Source of the DNA: Silene latifolia
Taxonomy: Eukaryota; Streptophyta; Magnoliopsida; Caryophyllales; Caryophyllaceae
Assembly (NCBI RefSeq): GCF_048544455.1
Contig: NC_133538.1
Location: 448,955,311-449,019,310 of the forward strand
DNA: 64,000 nt
Direction of reading: 5' to 3'
The notes beneath the pieces are model-generated. The model was not told the origin of the DNA. It saw nothing but the letters and a program-made list of their open reading frames with translations, and made no database searches. The translations under genes and the position numbers were made by a program. Below, one piece after another: positions 24,425 through 37,149 of the stretch (its first letter is position 1; every line of letters begins with the position of its first letter).

Positions 24425-26154
24425 TGATACGTGTCGTTAAGCGTATACAAATTAATAATTTAGAAAACCTATCTTAACCTCAAAAATATAAACATAGTAA
24501 AGGATAAGTAGGGTCGATCCCACGGAGAGACTGGAAAAGTAATTAACTATTAAGTACTTTTATTCACTAACTTACATATATACCATTTATTTACATATTT
24601 ACGGCTATTAACATTATGTACGATTAGGGGGGGTTTCATTGTAGTTTTGAACTAAACTAACAGAACTAAATACTAAAGCTAGACGCGAAGTTAAATACCC
24701 CATTTAGCTCATATTCTTATGGTAATTTTAGCTTGTCAATCGATTATTGTTTACGTCAAATCTTAAGTATATTTATAGATTAATTGCGGAATCCAAGATA
24801 ACAAGAACTCCCTATCTTCTCTTAGATTACAACCGACCTGAACTAAGCCTAGACCGATTCTTAACTAACCGAGCGATGTAAGTTTGTCGCGCCTTACTAA
24901 AGACCGTATTAGAAGCATTATCGAACCAAGAAGACATCATTAACCTAATTAATCCCTTCAGTGTCGTCACTACCTAAAGATTAATAGACCAAATTTTACT
25001 CCTAACTTAAACTAACCCCAATTCGCAGAGATCAATCTAAGGTAGCTGCCACTCGTATTATGCAACTCGAACTAAGCGAGAATCACACAAATAGCGTATA
25101 TACAATTCCAATCATAATAAGATAACAAATTACCACCAAAATTGCAAATCAATAAAGATTGAGTAAAGCTTTGGATACAAATTACTGAACGATTAACAAT
25201 TAAACAACAACGGTTTCAATTACTAAAATTAATCAACGAAAATATACCATAAATTGAATACAAGAGAGGTAGAGAGAACTTAATTAGTGCCCTAACTTGT
25301 AGTCGGATCATCGGATGTCGCACCTCAAAAACCGCCCCAAATTCGCCCTTACTCGATCGTGTGCTAAGATTCCGACCGGCATAGTCTCCTACGGCTCTCA
25401 CGACCCAATTAGGTCTCAAATCGTCACACAATATCGCTCAATATCTGGGAAATATGTGGGTAATTCGGCTCCCTTCGGCTCGCCCTCCATTTCTGACGGA
25501 GAACATTGGTATTTATACTTGATTAGGGATCAAGTTTTGTGAGATATAAGATAGATTTTGTGAGTAAAATATGGGAAGAGATTGAATTTGAGAATCCAGA
25601 CGGAGTTGGGGTTTCCATCGTTGTGCTTTTCGTGAATCCAGTAGCTTCCATTTGCTCCTCACAAGATTCTCCTCTTTCTCTCATTATTGTTCACTTGGTC
25701 TTTCTTGGTTTTGGTCGTATCACATATTCACATTGATGCATAAGTCAGACTTTGGGCCTTCTTATTATATTAGTCCACGTAAAATCTACAACGCACTTTA
25801 TCTCTTCATTTCATGGGCTGCCAATTTCGTGATTAATTAAAAATTACGTACGTGCCTGCTTGCGTGCTTCTTTATTTCCTATGCTTTGCTTATTATTTTG
25901 TTCCTCGATTCGTTTTACAGATACTCGCGTTATACTTTTGATCCATTAAGCGCGTCATTCGGCCCATTCTCTTATGTCTTGTAATCTGCTACACCAAAAC
26001 ACACTAAATAAGCCCATTTACATTTAAAATAATAATAACATTAATTAAATCTCGAAACTAACGAATATATAATAATATGGCTCAAAAAATGCGAATGACG
26101 ACACTAACAATATACGGATATGGGATAAAAACATATATAATTATGGGCTTATCA
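24425..26154 (-). repeat. 5' LTR of the non-autonomous gypsy-type element
   Basis: This 1,730-base LTR is paired with 19191-20924. By eye about 24 differences, including small indels, separate the two. Confidence 0.93.
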
Positions 26155-26159
26155 CTATG

Positions 26160-26488
26160 CCGCGTCTGAAGCTGCAAAGGAAGTGATATGGATGCGTCCA
26201 TTCTTACAAGGACTATCTGTAGTGCCTAGTTCGAATGACCCGATCACCATCTATTGCGACAATAGAGGTGCCATCTTCCAAGCTAAGGAGCCTAAGTCTA
26301 GCAACAAGTCCAGACATGTACAACGAAAAGCTCATCTAATCCGAGATTACGTGGAGCAAAAGGAAGTAGTGATAGAAAAGATTGCTACAGATGATAACAT
26401 AGCAGATTCTCTCACTAAACCATTACGACAAGATAAGCATGAAGGGCATGTTAATTCCATGGGAATTAAATGTGTTCCTGAGTTGTAG
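26160..26488 (+). pseudogene. pol: Outer copia C-terminal RNase H
   Basis: This continues the RNase H cut at 19185. It contains KEVIWMRPFLQGL, the acidic residue in ITIYCDNRGAIF, and the typical copia C-terminus with KSRHVQRKAHLIRDYV, then DNIADSLTKPL, ending at the stop at 26486-26488. This fragment has no stop of its own and closely matches the inner copy at 10890-11230. It cannot be expressed in frame because of the insertions and frameshifts upstream. Confidence 0.92.
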
Positions 26489-27325
26489 TACTCTTTTATG
26501 GATTAGATTCATTCTCTTTTGTACTCTATACGACATCATCGTTTTGATATTTATATATTTTGTTTTTCATGTGGATTTGTACGACAATTTTGAACACCAC
26601 AAAGTGAAATGAACAAACATTATATTTTTTTGGTCCTTAATTGCCCACGTGAGCTGATAACTCTGGCAATTATTTTGTGACGTTGGTTGATGGTGGGTTC
26701 AACGAGCCATAAGTCAAACGGTTGACTGACCAATCACATAGGCGAGTTATACGGATATCTCGTAGGACACAATTGTGACAACGACGTGGAGTCCTAAATG
26801 TTTTATAACATTCGGTGCCAGGTCGTGGATAGGACCTCCATGGTGATCCTAAGAGTCGATTCTTTTGACTATCGACTGTCTCTTGAGACTAAGGCAGATT
26901 TTGGGTGACTTTGGTTTCTTTCTCACGGTCATCCGAAACAGGGGGCCAAGTAGATTTTTTATGGGTCATTTCATGCTGTGCTTAGATCGGCAGGAGTCGA
27001 GTTGAAGGAAATATTCAGCCTTCAGGGCCACTCGAGGAGCTGTAACTGAAATGCATGGCCATGCTCGAATACGAATTCGTTTTATCAGTTAAGTTACTCT
27101 CTAGTCGGGGAAACCACTCTTGATACAGATCGATTGTAAAATACGACCTTTGCGGATCCGGATCTGCAAATTGTTTTACATTGAGTGGGAGAAATTTTAA
27201 ATGAATATAAGAATCGGTTATCGCACATACACTTGTACGGACAAGTGGGAGTTTGTTGGAGCCGTGTCCTCCAGTTATTGCGGATAACGTTATTGCACAT
27301 ACACTTGTACGGACAAGTGGGAGCT
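26489..27325 (+). other. 3' untranslated region of the outer copia, conserved non-coding block
   Basis: 0.84 kb with no coding potential. Motifs shared with the inner copy and with copia A and B include GGGCCACTCGAGGAG (27025-27039), GAAATGCATGGCCATGCTCG (27048-27067), GGGGAAACCACTCT (27107-27120) and TTGAGTGGGAGA near 27181. The last 100 bases hold the duplicated purine tract listed separately. Confidence 0.75.
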
Positions 27326-27366
27326 TGTTGGGGCTGGTGTCCTCTACAGTTAGTGCAATAACATTT
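27223..27366 (+). repeat. 72-base tandem duplication across the purine tract and LTR start
   Basis: Two units with a 72-base period (27223-27294 and 27295-27366) each contain ACAAGTGGGAG followed by a TGTTGG LTR-type start (27254 and 27326). Only the second is the real LTR border, as the 5' LTR copy shows. The same arrangement occurs in the inner copia. Confidence 0.85.
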
Positions 27367-28310
27367 AAATCTCTAAAAGGATCAAAGGGTATACTTTTGT
27401 ATTATTATCAGTTGGTCCACGTTTATCAATAACGGTTGGCTTGCTAGATAAGTTTGACGTTATTGTCATACTGATGGCGGTGATCAACTGGTCCCTAAAA
27501 GTCACACCTATAGGATATGTTTGAGAGATGTGACGGTATGAAAATACAATCATGTTGATGCCTAATTTGACTAAGCAGTTAGTCAGAGTTATTGACTAAT
27601 AATTAGTCAAACGCGATGTTGAGATAATTATTTAATACAGATTAAATAATAATGGCTAAGGCGAATTAAGCAGTTAATTCGTAAACTAAATATAAACGGT
27701 TATATTTAATTAATGTATATTGAATTAATTAATTATACAATATTGTCATTGTCGGACAAGTATTAATATATCGACTGAGTCATGTTACTAGTTGATATTT
27801 TAATAACCGATATCCGATGACGATTTATAATAAAAATCCCGTCATATACATTTTAGCATTTTGAGTCGGATCACGAGTTAAAAAAATAAGGAGGAAGTGA
27901 AAGCCCACTCCCTCCCCTTGGCTCACGGTTTGGACGAACCAAACAAAAGGAGAGGCTCTCTCTCCTTTTGCCCTAATTCATTCATTTGAAAGAAAATTAG
28001 GGTTTTGGAGCTCTCTTCTCTGAAATCCTAGATCTCTCATCGAAAAACCTCACAAAAAGGCTCTCTCAATATTGCAAGACAATTAGAGAGCAATTCTTGC
28101 ACAAGGGGCATAGTCTCAGACGATCTTGGGTGCAACGATTAGGAGGAAATCTACTTTGATTTCTGTTCTTAGGCCGAATTTCAAAGGACCCGAGGTTGAT
28201 TCTTGTTCTTTATCGTTTCTCTATTGTTTTTCGTTTATGACCATAAATCGCATGTTAAACTTACGTTATAGTCCTAAAATTTAAGGGATTTTTACGGATA
28301 TTTCCCTACA
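27326..28310 (+). repeat. 3' LTR of the outer copia
   Basis: This 985-base LTR is nearly identical to 3852-4836 and is followed by the TATAG duplication at 28311-28315. Confidence 0.95.
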
Positions 28311-28402
28311 TATAGTTCATGCTTAATACCCCAAAGACATATACCGTTGAGTAGATTGACGAGGTGAGGAATATTTGGGCTGAATTCGCACTCCAAATTT
28401 AG

Positions 28403-28734
28403 ACTAAAAGCAATGATGGATGAAGATGATGATTACAGTTTTTGGAAGATGCACATGGATGCGACTAAGTGATGACGATTGAGGGATTTTTAATTTATGT
28501 TTTGCACAATGTAACGTATCTTCGATATCTGTAGGCTCTTAAAAACATGATATGACTTTGTATACTTTTTTCAAGGATTTATCCTTATGGATTCAAATTA
28601 ATTTGGAAGGTTATTTCTTACGTAAGACTTGTCGGAGTTTCTGAATTGTAACAGGTTTAATTTTTATGAGCAATACGATTTAATCGTGTACGGGTTATAA
28701 TAAAAGCAGAAATATTTTTAAAAAAAATGTCACG
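28403..28734. other. CACTA right arm, 3' of the protease remnant
   Basis: 332 AT-rich bases downstream of the ULP1-like stop codon, presumably the 3' untranslated part of the captured gene. No further feature is seen. Confidence 0.5.
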
Positions 28735-29089
28735 ATAAAAGAGAATGGTTTCATGTAAACGCGCTCTATATGAAATTAATTATCTGGACGATTGTACATC
28801 ATAACCGTTCTTTTTGAAAAGGTCGAGCAAAGGCGCCAAAAAAGTAGACATCTCTATCAAAGAGACCTGCCTTATCAAAGAGACCGGTTACTACAAGCAA
28901 CCGTTCTCTAAGATATATCAAAGAGAACGTTTCTGTGGCGCAACCGTTCTGTTTGTTATTACAAAGAGACCGGGTTGACTTTATTTCAACCGTGCTCTTA
29001 TATAAAAGAGAACGCTTGGCCACAAGACGGTCCAAAATGGCTTTAAGAACGGTGTTTGACCGTTCTCTTTGATCAATATTGTAGTAGTG
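28735..29089. repeat. Right subterminal repeat array and terminal inverted repeat
   Basis: About ten copies of AGAGAACGGTT-type motifs occur in both orientations (for example near 28803, 28890, 28905, 28921, 28940, 28970, 29010 and 29050-29070). The array ends in TTGTAGTAGTG at 29079-29089. It mirrors the left array at 144-360. Confidence 0.85.
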
Positions 29090-32290
<3,201 letters not shown>

Positions 32291-32449
32291 ACCGGGTCTT
32301 AACCCTATTCTTTTAAGGGGGGTAGGATATAATCCCATGTGTTTTTGGGACACTTTGAGGTCAGTTTTGAGCGTTTATGGGTTGTCTTTATGTTACGCGG
32401 GAATGAATGTGAACTTCGAGGACGAAGTTTGTTTTTAAGAAGGGAAGAC
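32291..32449 (+). other. Chromovirus 3' untranslated segment
   Basis: This includes GAACTTCGAGGACGAAGTT near 32412 and a purine-rich tract directly before the LTR. The same GAACTTCGAGGACGAAGTT motif occurs in the non-autonomous element at 38085. Confidence 0.7.
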
Positions 32450-33165
32450 TGTAATACTACCCTTTTCTAGTCCTTGATTACTCGGTCGAGTGGGCCATAC
32501 TCGACCGAGTAAGTGTCTTGTGCGTTTTAAGTAAGTTACTGCCTTAGGTGTACTCGTCCGATTTTAGGATACACTCGGTCGAGTTGAGCGTACTTGGTCG
32601 AGTGCCCGGTCAGGCGTGAGTTAATCGCGCGGTTTTAATTAAAATGTTTAGAGGAATATAAATTTCGTGTTGTCAGTTTCTAAATTATTTTCACAAAACC
32701 TAACGACGTTCTAATCTCCTCTAATCATCTTCATCATTTCCCAAGGCAAGATCGACCTATTATGAGCTTTTGGATCTCGTTTTCCGGGTCGATTGCGTCA
32801 CTAAGTCTCTAGTATTTCTTAATCAGTTATTGTTGATAATAAAAGTTTATGCAAACCCTAATTTGGGAAAGATTTGGGGTAGAGATTGTTTAGTGATGGA
32901 TTGTGATTAGTATTCATTGATTATCATTGTTTAGGTGACGATTTCGTAGAGGAGCCTTACTAAAGCCTTGCTTTTGATTCGTGGATTTGCTAGTTAGGTA
33001 GGGTTTCCCTATTCAGTTCTTCTATATGGTTAATTATGAGTTGATGTGATGATTTTGTGATTATCGTTGTTATAGTAACGATGTGGTACTGTGATATTGT
33101 GGTATTGTTGATAATGATAGTATTGATCGTGAAGCCATTGTCAGGAGATGGTCTTCACCCCCATG
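32450..33165 (+). repeat. Chromovirus 3' LTR, 3'-truncated
   Basis: Begins TGTAATACTACCC directly after the purine tract. It carries five ACTCGGTCGAGT-type palindromes at 32480-32603 and a GTAGGGTTTCCC segment near 32997. The right end is not found; similarity to chromovirus LTR sequence fades near 33165. The right border is approximate. Confidence 0.65.
32480..32603. repeat. Array of ACTCGGTCGAGT palindromic motifs
   Basis: Copies lie at 32480-32491, 32499-32510 (as ACTCGACCGAGT), 32552-32563 (degenerate), 32573-32584 and 32592-32603. They sit near the start of U3, where enhancer-like repeats are common in LTRs. Any protein-binding role is inference. Confidence 0.8.
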
Positions 33166-34318
33166 TTCGTATAAAAGATTATTTAACCGAATAACGAAAG
33201 ATCATATAATTTATTCTTTTTTTTTTGTCAAAAGGCTTGGTTTTACTCCTACTTATCCGGCTTCGCTCCTGCGAGAGAGGCAGACGTGGCCAAGGAGTAC
33301 TCCGTGGTTAGAGACTGGATCGTCTGTCAGCAGAAAAGTCGGCGGTCTTCTTATAACACCTATATGAAGAGCGTAAATGCTCTAAAGCATGATAACGTGA
33401 GTAACCTTCCTTCATTCTCTGCTTTTATTTGTCATTACTTTGTATTTAAACATGAAACCATCCCATTACTGTAATACTCCGTATTTTAATAATAATTTAT
33501 AATAATAATTTATGTAATTTAATGAGTGATTAAGTGACATTTCTAATAATGAATACAAGTAAGACGTTAATTAAATAATAAATTAATAATTCAAGTCGGG
33601 AATTGGGTTTGGCTAATATTTGTGCTTTAGGCCGTGTGCTATTATTATATGGGCCGAAAATTATTAAATTGGTACGAGTGTAATCGGGATTTACATCGGG
33701 AAATTTATAATAATATAATAAAAAAAATGATAATATATAAAAGTAATTATAATTATAATAATAATAATAAAGTTATGGCAATAATAAATTAATAAGTATT
33801 ATATGAGGAAATCCTAGTTATGGTAAGGTTAATAATATGTGATAATAATAATGATATAATTATAATGACAATTCCTATACTAATTAGAATAAGATAAGTT
33901 ACATAGTTTCCTAATTGACCTCATATTCTCTAAATCTTACACTATAAATACCACCTTAAATCTGAGAAATAATTCACAAATTAAAAGAAGGAGCTTTAGG
34001 AGACGGAAGAAGAAGGAATTAACATAAATCAATTAATCAACTCGAGGTAATTATTCATCTTAAATCGGTTTATATTCTTTTAATGCAAGCATCTTTAGAT
34101 CGATAGTATGACTTCTATAGACCGCCATAGGACTCGGGAATTGGACCTATAGCAACCTTGGACTGCAAATTTTCTGACCTGCCCATTGTTGACCGTCATT
34201 GACCGTGGTAGGGTGGTGTTTGGGGCGGCTAAAGGTGCCTAGTCAGGATGGTTATGCGGGTTGGTCGTGGGGGATTGGAATGGGTAGTTGAACCCTTAAT
34301 TGACCTCGTCTTGACTTG

Positions 34319-34770
34319 ACTATGGAGGGGTTGTGACAGGGGAAAGGTGATCGGTCCTTTTGGTGGTGGTGGTATGGTGGCAGGTGGCGGTGGTGGCAAA
34401 AACAGGGGAGTAACCCGTGATCTGGGCAGGCGGTTTTCGAGGGCGTTTTGGTGGTTGTAGGAGGTCTGGGTTGGGGTGGTTTTGGGTGGCTTTTGTCGAG
34501 GGTGGATGGCTGAGTTGGTTGGTGGTTGTAGACGGCAGCATAGGTGGTGTTAGGTGGTGTTTTGGGTCGGGTTTTGTGGGTGTGTCAGAGGGGGGGTGTT
34601 GGTGTGGGGTGGATTTGGGCGTATGTTTAGTGTCGGCTGGTGGTGGTTTGATGGGTGGTGAGTGGGTGTTTGGATGGGCCGTGGTGCAGGGGGGGAGGTA
34701 GGCAGGTCGGTTGGTGGCTGTGGTGGCTTGTGGTGTCGGGTTTGGTGGGTTTTGTGAGGGGTGTTGGTCA
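34319..34770 (+). repeat. GGT-rich, strand-asymmetric LTR segment
   Basis: About 450 bases dominated by GGTGGTGG-type runs on the + strand, repeated at about 39157-39605 in the other LTR. Gly/Trp-rich frames on one strand and Pro/Thr-rich frames on the other are compositional and not conserved in length between the LTRs. Confidence 0.75.
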
Positions 34771-35280
34771 CGGTTTATAAACCGTGTATATGGTGGTGTG
34801 TGTTTGTTTTTGTGATGGGTTTTAATTGTTTAATTAGTTCGGGTGAGTCGGGTTCGTAATTGAATCGGGTTTTTAGTTATCATAAACCTTTAATAATTAT
34901 AATAATTAATTAATTTGAATAATTAAATAAAAGGAATAAATAATTGAATAAATAAGTAAAGTTAGTAATTATAATTGTTGTAATTGTTATTATTATATAG
35001 GTGACGGAAATTGTGAAGAGTTTATAATCGTATTTGTGAGCTTTAATTATTGGATTGCGTAATTGGAGTGCTTGCTTGCCAGGTAGGGATAAATCCTACT
35101 CAACTTTTACTCGATAATGTTGTTGGATGAATTATCAGTTGTGAGGTATATGTCATTGGTTTATATTGTGGTTGTTGGTTATCTCATGTCATAATTATTG
35201 GATACCTCAGACTCGTTTTGAGATGATTACTATTGTTGTTGATCATGGCATTTGTGTTGGATACCTCAGTACTGGGATGG

Positions 35281-35388
35281 TGAATACCCCAACTTCGGTT
35301 GGGATGGTGGATACCTCAACTTCGGTTGGGATGGTGAATACCTCAACTTCGGTTGGGATGATGGATACTTCAACTTCGGTTGGAATGA
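35281..35388 (+). repeat. 27-base minisatellite, four units, in the 5' LTR
   Basis: Four tandem 27-base units built around ACCTCAACTTCGGTTGGGAT follow a degenerate unit at 35258-35280. The same array is in the 3' LTR at 40118-40225. Confidence 0.93.
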
Positions 35389-35893
35389 TGTAAAGTGAGC
35401 ACGTTGTTAAGGGAGGTGTGCTAAGAAAAAGGATGGGCACGTGTCAGGGAGTTGTGCAATATAAAAAGGAAGTTGGATTGTTATCGTGTGTTTTTGTTGT
35501 TAGTATTTATTCCTACTCAACCTCGCGGTTGACAGTGTATTCGTGAACACCTGCGGTGAACCGTTTTATGGGGAGCAAATTTGACAGGTACTAAAGATTA
35601 ACTGACTCGGGAGCATTGGGATGAGAGCTTGACTTGGACCATAGTTGAAGTCTAGATCACATAGAACAATTATATCACTTTATTTATTTCCGCTGCGAGT
35701 TGTATTTATTTTTATGTTAAGTTTTAATTGATTAAAAATTGTAAAACTTATGTAATCATTAATGTTTTTATTTAAAGTACTTTGGTGAGTTGGACTTTGT
35801 TATCTACTACCTCGGGAAACCGAGATGGTAACAGTCCTATTTATTTGGGAATGTCTAGCTAAAGGCTCCCGAATAAATGGGGGTGTTACAAAG

Positions 35894-35905
35894 TGTTATC
35901 AGCGC
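35894..35905 (+). promoter_or_regulatory. Degenerate primer binding site (initiator Met tRNA)
   Basis: TGTTATCAGCGC three bases after the 5' LTR matches the consensus TGGTATCAGAGC at 10 of 12 positions. Confidence 0.75.
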
Positions 35906-37149
35906 AAACCGATCCTCAGGCCTAACTAATGAATAATAAATGAACATAGGATGTGTCTAATAAAATGAATCCGGGTAGAAACTGTTATGAGCCCACTTAA
36001 GGCTTGGGATGAGTAGGACCCTCACACCAAACTTCCGGCCCTTCCAGTTTTGAACCGGTAACCTTGAGAGAATACTTGAGAGTGTGGGGTAAATTAAAAT
36101 GAATATAGTAGATTTCTCTTAGGAATTTTGTCTGTCTTGGTTGCATATTGTTGTCATTAATCGTTGCGGTTTCGGGAGCGTAACCTTATTTTACGGAGGA
36201 GGGATATGACATGATTTATTTAAGCATTGTTATAAGCATGATAATATGGGGAAAATATGTTGGCATGTATGTGGAAGGGGTTAATATGATTAAACATGTG
36301 AAGTATTAATTGTTGTGATTTTGGTTGATTTCTCGAAATTTTATCGCTTGATTGTTTTGGCTGCCATTTCCTGTCAGTTTAAAATTCTTATCCGAGAGTT
36401 TTATGTGTGATACCCTTGTTAGTTTGCTTTCATATACCACTGGTTTCATATTCAAATGATATACGGTTTAGGAGAAATAAATATTTTAGTGGACAGTAGT
36501 CGAAATATTCCTGTACAGTAATGTTTTCGCGCTATGTTTTTGTAAAAATTATCATTTAAAAACTACGTAATTATTTGTTATAATTCCAACTCCACTGTTT
36601 AATAGACTCATGTATGTTTCTAAATTGGTAATCCACGTTTTAAGAAAATATTTGACAATTTATGGTGATTTTTACAAGTTGACCTAAGTTTCTGACAAGT
36701 TGCTGTAAAATTTCTGTTTCGACCAAGTAGCTTGTAAAATGCATTATAAATTGACCCTTTGAATTTTTGACTTGATTCTTTTTTTCTCATGGTTCATTAA
36801 CTTTCTCTATTTTGATGTTGTCAATTATGTGGGGTAGAATAATATGTCTAGTGATATGCGGAACGTGTTACCCTAAGCCAATAATGCCTCTATGTTTAAG
36901 TTAGATGTTGTTGATAGAAATTAAATTGAATGATAGAAATTAAAATGAATGAATAATAAATAAATGGTGAAGGAAGGGTGGGTAATACCTCATTAGATTA
37001 AGTGACCGTCATACCAAACCAATAGTTGGCATATTTATAGCATTTCCATGCATACCAAGCATACATCTAGTAACCATATGCATCCTATATAGCACAAACA
37101 CTAGCATATGAATTCTGTAACCTAACTTGATTCCTTTATATTCCTTAGG
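35906..37149 (+). other. Leader of the non-autonomous element
   Basis: 1.24 kb, AT-rich, with no supported coding sequence. It ends in a pyrimidine-rich stretch and CCTTAG one base before the ATG at 37150, which looks like a splice acceptor. Joined to the LTR donor at 35083 it would give a short-leader mRNA; this is inference. Confidence 0.6.

Larger units (their letters stand above)
19191..26154 (-). mobile_element. Non-autonomous gypsy-type LTR element (large retrotransposon derivative) inside the RNase H region
   Basis: LTRs of 1,734 bases (19191-20924) and 1,730 bases (24425-26154) start TGATACG and end TTATCA. A perfect CTATG duplication flanks them (19186-19190 and 26155-26159). On the - strand the primer site matches tRNA-Asp and a CCCCCACA tract (complement of a purine tract) adjoins the left LTR, so the element reads right to left. 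The 3.5-kb interior contains no gag or pol. The tRNA-Asp primer site is typical of Athila-like Ty3/gypsy elements, so this is best read as a non-coding derivative mobilised by an Athila-like relative. That relationship is inferred. Confidence 0.9.
3852..28310 (+). mobile_element. Ty1/copia LTR retrotransposon (outer copy), complete ends, with two nested elements
   Basis: Two 985-base LTRs (3852-4836 and 27326-28310) begin TGTTGG and end CTACA. They are flanked by a perfect 5-base duplication, TATAG (3847-3851 and 28311-28315). An initiator-Met tRNA primer site follows the 5' LTR and a purine-rich tract precedes the 3' LTR. Domain order is gag, protease, integrase, RT, RNase H, the copia order. 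Two elements sit inside: a sister copia at 9038-17922 and a gypsy-type element at 19191-26154. Without them the copy is about 8.6 kb. By eye the LTRs differ at about 10 sites, so the insertion is young, yet gag-pol carries several stops and frameshifts and was probably defective when it inserted. Confidence 0.95.
2745..28402 (+). pseudogene. ULP1-type (C48) cysteine protease pseudogene of the CACTA element, split by a copia insertion
   Basis: ULP1 proteases remove SUMO or related modifiers, and plant CACTA and Mutator-like elements often carry such genes. Four exon-like pieces fit the C48 fold in order. 2745-2855 encodes DHWIMLAAI followed by VYWCDPL, covering the catalytic His and Asp region. 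2940-3011 ends in a KPLTWKLIE-like segment. 3625-3719 begins CSRQP and continues GYYVC-YMLEI, the catalytic Cys region. 28355-28402 encodes IDEVRNIWAEFALQI and a stop, the usual C-terminal segment. GT and AG sites flank the first three (donor at 2856; acceptors ending at 2939 and 3624; donor at 3720). It is dead: stops at 2827 and 28352, frameshifts, and TGA at 3654-3656 where the catalytic Cys codon is expected. The copia insertion at 3852-28310 separates the last exon from the rest. Confidence 0.7.
144..29089 (+). mobile_element. CACTA (En/Spm-type) DNA transposon, inflated by nested insertions
   Basis: The left end begins CACTACTACAAT and the right end finishes with its complement, TTGTAGTAGTG. 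The flanks carry a 3-base duplication, GAG (141-143 and 29090-29092). Terminal CACTA plus a 3-base duplication is the signature of this superfamily. Just inside both ends are many copies of a roughly 11-base motif of the type AGAGAACGGTT in both orientations, matching the subterminal transposase-binding arrays known in En/Spm. Subtracting the copia element inserted at 3852 leaves about 4.5 kb. The only recognisable gene remnant is a broken ULP1-type protease. I see no TNP2-like transposase, so this was probably a non-autonomous member moved in trans. Strand is given by the protease gene. Confidence 0.9.
33470..35890 (+). repeat. 5' LTR of the non-autonomous chromovirus-related element
   Basis: A 2.42-kb LTR. 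It contains a G-rich segment (34319-34770), a 27-base minisatellite (35281-35388) and a good splice donor (TTGCCAGGTAGGG, GT at 35083). Confidence 0.93.

Noticed and set aside
34320..34771. Pro/Thr-rich and Gly/Trp-rich reading frames in the LTR (also 39058-39619)
   Set aside because: They follow from the GGT-rich composition, occur on both strands and differ in length between the two LTR copies.
35258..35388. Possible CRISPR-like repeat array
   Set aside because: The 27-base units are directly adjacent with no spacers, and the window is plant nuclear DNA.
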